Shown here in pieces: positions 59,929 through 64,000 of a stretch of DNA of 64,000 nt. The DNA is from Arabidopsis thaliana. Lineage: Eukaryota; Streptophyta; Magnoliopsida; Brassicales; Brassicaceae. Position 1 is the first letter of the stretch. Every line of letters begins with the position of its first letter. The notes beneath the pieces were generated by a model. It worked only from the letters and a program-made list of their open reading frames with translations. It was not told where the DNA came from and did no database searches. The position numbers and the translations under genes are program-made. Location: the NCBI RefSeq assembly GCF_000001735.4, contig NC_003075.7, positions 17,981,001-18,045,000 of the forward strand, in the 5' to 3' direction.

Positions 59929-60502
59929 GTAGGCGTCTGATGAATAAAACGAAATCACAATTCTGCAATATCATAATATTTATTTATAGCATTAAATTAC
60001 ACAAGTAGATTAAGACAAATATGTGACTTGTGATGTAATAAGAGAGCTTATATAATGAAGCTAAACTATATATGTAACTCATTGTTAAACATATTCAAAG
60101 TGCCGTCCATATTCTAGTTTTCTGAGACGGATCGAACTTGAGTTTCCATAGTTTTGACCGACCAAATGAAATGATCGATCTTTTACATAGAGGGAATCTA
60201 AGAAACGAAGAAGAAGAAGAAAAAAAAAAAAAGGAAGGAAAAGATAAGCCTATCATCTTTCTTTATCTACACAATAATGGCGGCGCCTTCTGCAGAGCCT
60301 GCAAAGACAAAATTTACATCACAAGTCACAACCCTATATCCCCTCCATTACAAAGTCTCCGGGAGAACAACAGTAGTCACCTGGATTTTGGGGTATCTTC
60401 GGCTTTGTCAGATCATAAAAACCCAAAAAAGCAGAGAAATCAAAACCAGTCTTCCGATGTAATGTACAAGAGAGGGGAGGAAGAAACACAGCCATATGTT
60501 GC
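59929..60502. other. Convergent spacer containing the UPL3 3' UTR
   Basis: 574 bp between the STA1-like fragment and the UPL3 stop. The right part is the minus-strand UPL3 3' UTR. A GAA/A-rich run is at about 60205-60233. No gene seen. Confidence 0.4.
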
Positions 60503-63500
60503 TTATGAGAGGTCGAACGATCCTTGCCCTTCGTTGATGGCGTAGAGCAGTTTCTTGTACATGATTTCCTGTTTCAATAACATACAACTCCTCAGGCTCA
60601 CCAACAACCACACTAACATGGACTCAAGAAGAATAGAAGACATGACTCACCTTTGTAGAATAAGGAGGGAGTTTAAGGTAGTTTGCGCAAGTCATGACAC
60701 TGGGCAAATCATCATCTGCTGTCTCCGAAGCCCCTGCTCCGTTGGCTGCTGCACTTGAGGTCGATGAGTGCTGCACCAGCCAAAGACACATGCAATTTTA
60801 GAATCCCATGCAAAACCAATAATTAACAACTTCACGACAGTAAGACATAATTCATCTGAATAACTCTTGCCAATGCAAACAAACACCACAATACGTGTCT
60901 GCTCTTAGAAAAAAAGAGCAAAAGCCCTTGCCCACACATAGATGCCTTCTAACATATCCTTGGTGGCTAAATTACAAAAATGACTTGCAAATGATTTAAA
61001 GTTTTTTTACCTTTCTCACAATCGTAAGCTTTGGGTTCAGAACAGCTAAGCCACCAGGAGGAAGCCTAGGAGCTCCAGTTACAAATTGGCAGAAAGCCCT
61101 CTGCTGATCTGCTGTAAGTTCTCCCATGATCTCCAGTAACTACAGGGTGGGGTGAAAATCAGAATCAGAAAGTAATCAACGGTTCAGAAACAAAAGGAAA
61201 GGTAAGAATAAATAAAGATATGATATCTAACAACTTGATGGATAACATACGTTAATGATTGCCGGACTTTTGGCATTATACCCATGATCAAATTTGATAT
61301 GTTCAGCAAGAGTCTCCACCTGCAAGAAAAGAAAGTTTTAGAAATGATATTTTCTTACATCTAAGGGATTCAAGTCTCTTGGTTATGGAAATTGAAAAGT
61401 GAAAAATTCACCTCCCACAACTCTCTACGACCACACAGCAAATAGTCCAGCTCAGAAGGGGTGAATATTTGTAGAGATGTTATGTCAAACACCTGATAAT
61501 TATGTGCAGAAACAGAAAGGTTTTGTAAGTTAACAAATGAAGGTAAAAGTTTAAGGTCCGCCCTAAAAAGAAAAAATGCAAGTCTCTAATCTACAGAATT
61601 TTCTATATTATGTTTAGAAGCCAAAGGCAATAGACAAAGAAAGAGACAGAAAGTCTGCGAGACTGTTAACCTGATTGAATCCAGATCTGAAGGCTTCGAT
61701 CTGCCGAGTGACTCCTCTCTTGACAGTAGCATCAACGACAAGGGATATATACTCCTCAAGATTAGTAATATCAACCTGTAACAAAACAGCACGTCATCAG
61801 CAATCATGGACATGTTCTAAAAGAATAGTAAGAGGTGGGGTGTAAGCTAAGACAGTACAATTTCATCTCCTGATCTCAGGATGTACTCAGGATAGCCAGG
61901 TAGCGTGAATTCCAAGGAGAGATCTTCTATTCGGCATCCACGTAAACATAAATCAGAAATCGTGCTGCTATTGTCACCACCTACTCCCTCCAGATAGTGC
62001 TTGCGGGCAACAACAACACGCAGCTCTTGCAAGGTCTTGCCAAGTTCAGCGTCAAATAATACAATATCATGCAAATCAAGCTCCTGCTTAGTCAATGAAA
62101 GAGGACGAACTTATTAGCAAAGGCCGACAGAAGTGAAAAAGTAGAAACCACTATTTCACTTTTAACTAAACAAACACTAGTAGTAAAAAAAAAACTCACT
62201 TGACCAAGAATAAGTTTATAAAACGCTGTACTCAATGGGACGTCCAATAGCCGTCCATCTTGAAGTGCTTTGGCCATCACACGCCCTAAAAGGCGGAAAT
62301 ATTCAATGACTTTATGAAACTGACCACCTTCAGATATGTCAGCTGTTGAGGGCCAAGGCCGAGGAAACAATCCAAGTGGTGCCAGAACTATATCTCTGTT
62401 AGCTGCAGATGGTTTTCCGTCTTCAATCTCATCTCTACCAATTTGCATAGATACCTTGTCACCAGAACTTGATCTCCACATCCCTAGGGAAGCCTTTTGC
62501 AGATCATGGCTTAGAAGTGTGTAAAACTCAAGGGTAGGGCCTAGACCAGTACCAACTTCACCAAAATATTCTACTTCAAGCACAGCTTTCTGGCTAGAAT
62601 ACATCTCCATAACTTTTGCAGCAGAATCTAATATCCTATTTCGGGATACACGGACTTTCTGGCGCTGCAATCTCCCTATTCTCATCTCTCGTTCATTTGT
62701 AGACCCACTGCCGTCAGCACCTTGCTGCTGCTGCAAACGATTCAATGCACGAGACAACCCAAAAGCAGTCGAGTAGAAATACTGTCTCCGGGTTTGAAAC
62801 GGAAACAAAAATGGGCATGCTCTAGTCAACTGGTAGCACCAAGAGGGAAGACTTCCACTGCACAAAGCAAGCGCATCCTGGATTTGTCGAGCCAATTTGG
62901 GTGTAAGTTTGCTATTGACAAATTCATCAAGAGGAACCTTAGCAGCAGTTGTACTCAGATCATCTAGACTTGTAATTTTACCCTCTGCAAAACGATCGGA
63001 AAGAGTTTGGGCTCTTAAACGAGGGCAAAGCTGATTTAAACCCTCTAATACACGTAACAGTGCCAGAACATTATATGTAGAATTCGACTTCTCAAGGTCG
63101 CATGGAAGCTCCCCTTGTAAGATACTATCCAAAAGAGATGCCCTATGTGACTGAGATTCTACACTGGAATTGGTAGTAGCAGATTTCGTGGATTTTGACG
63201 GTGTGGTAGAACTTGCTCCACCAACAGACAACCTATTCACTTGGCTGTCTGGCCTCTGGTACATGATGGTGTAAATATCATTGAATCTGCTTCCATCACT
63301 TGAGACTAGATCACTGCCACCAAACCTGTCATCATCATCTTCATCTAGCATAAGTTGTCGCTGTACAGCCTGATAAATCGTCAAATGCCTACTAAGTTGT
63401 TTTCCTGCCGCAGTAAATATCAACTTAGAGGGCTCATCTGAACTTCGATTTAGGGTACGTCCATGCAAGTCCCTACTTCCCCTGATACCTCTACCACTGG

Positions 63501-63741
63501 CAGCTCCAAGCCCAGCCATCGCTGCAGCAGCAAAGGAGAGTGCACCTCTAGAACCATAGGAATTCCCAATGCCAGTATCAATAGAATCAGATGCCCTTGC
63601 TGCTGCGGCTCCACTAGTGCCTCCAGAAGCTGGATTCATTTGTCGGCCGCTGGTTGCTAGACCATCATCATCCACTGAGTCCGCCAATTTCACATCATGG
63701 ACTTTATCAGGCGTGCACATGGGAAGACTGTCATCCAAAAC
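60503..63741 (-). CDS. UPL3: HECT E3 ubiquitin ligase UPL3/KAKTUS, C-terminal part
   Basis: 3' portion of a large HECT-type ubiquitin ligase known to control trichome endoreduplication and proteasome-linked turnover. Eight exons in the window, all phase 0, minus strand: 62200-63741, 61859-62083, 61671-61775, 61412-61492, 61251-61319, 61011-61139, 60651-60770, 60503-60568, giving 778 C-terminal residues; the protein's N-terminal ARM/HEAT repeats lie beyond the right edge. The first exon shown encodes a disordered Ser/Gly-rich linker ([14 protein letters not shown]) and the start of the HECT domain ([39 protein letters not shown]). The catalytic cysteine is in [18 protein letters not shown]. 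It ends EGQGSFDLS. The acceptor of the 1542 bp exon is at 63742 (tgtccag|GTTTTG); sequence from 63742 to 64000 looks like intron. The gene is incomplete only because of the window. Confidence 0.93.
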
Positions 63742-64000
63742 CTGGACATGAAAGTATATATGATTGTGAAGGTATTGAAAGAAAATCAAGAGCACATGTA
63801 AGGTACAAAGCCAAAGTTATTGATAGCAGCGAGATAAATATGAGAAATAGGGGCATAAGCTAGTAAATCTACTTGGTCTATTCTAAAAAGAAAAGGTTCC
63901 AAGTGAGTTCGGCTTATCAACAAAACAGACTCAACAAGGCAAGATAATTCGAAAATATGAAAGCTGTCAAGCTTTATTGCCAAATGCAATATCTATTACG
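63742..64000 (-). other. UPL3 intron reaching the window edge
   Basis: AT-rich sequence upstream (minus strand) of the UPL3 exon at 63741 with a good acceptor. No coding frame of the UPL3 type is visible, so it is read as intron continuing past the edge. Confidence 0.5.

Overview
This is nuclear DNA from a flowering plant: small GT-AG introns, AT-rich intergenic DNA, split genes and plant-specific families (SKU5-similar, PRONE RopGEF, PEARLI4, HIPP). Gene content, gene order and the protein lengths I obtain by splicing match, from memory, the distal long arm of Arabidopsis thaliana chromosome 4, about AT4G38410 to AT4G38600. Computed lengths of 549, 548, 1465, 326, 575, 471, 499, 487, 400, 564, 407, 225 and 153 aa agree with what I recall, so the source is A. 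thaliana or an extremely close relative. Locus numbers are given from memory and were not checked by a search.

Layout, left to right: SK2 dehydrin (+), SKS9 (+), ROPGEF1 (+), MINIYO/IYO (+), GGR, the small subunit of plastid geranyl diphosphate synthase (+), a 3.4 kb gene-poor gap with a palindromic tandem repeat, STY46 kinase (+), a DCAF-type WD40 protein (+), SECE2 (+), an INO80/YL1-C small protein (-), a DUF616 Golgi-type protein (+), V-ATPase subunit B (-), a clade D PP2C (-), PLC3 (+), monooxygenase MO2 (+), two tandem PEARLI4 paralogues (+), PIS2 (-), HIPP26 (+), BGAL14 (+), a broken 5' fragment of a PRP6/STA1-type splicing factor gene (+), and the 3' part of the HECT ligase UPL3/KAKTUS (-), which runs off the right edge.

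The genes form no operon or single pathway. They are independent housekeeping, signalling and development genes. Two partial functional themes occur by proximity: phosphoinositide metabolism (PIS2 makes PI, PLC3 cleaves its phosphorylated forms) and ROP/auxin/pump signalling at the cell periphery (ROPGEF1, PP2C). I saw no CRISPR array, intact transposon or obvious tRNA gene.

Most notable: (1) BGAL14 carries about 10 extra bases in exon 1 that break the frame, and removing them gives a clean 887 aa reading frame; (2) the STA1-like fragment is broken by a 5-bp tandem duplication; (3) the first PEARLI4 gene contains a run of six phase-0 exons that look like copies of one ~40-residue module; (4) two candidate small proteins sit next to ribosomal-type promoter motifs (site II/telo box); (5) VAB2 has a GC-AG intron; (6) the DUF616 gene has a 5-codon upstream ORF whose stop overlaps the main start. 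I found no convincing undescribed biological system.
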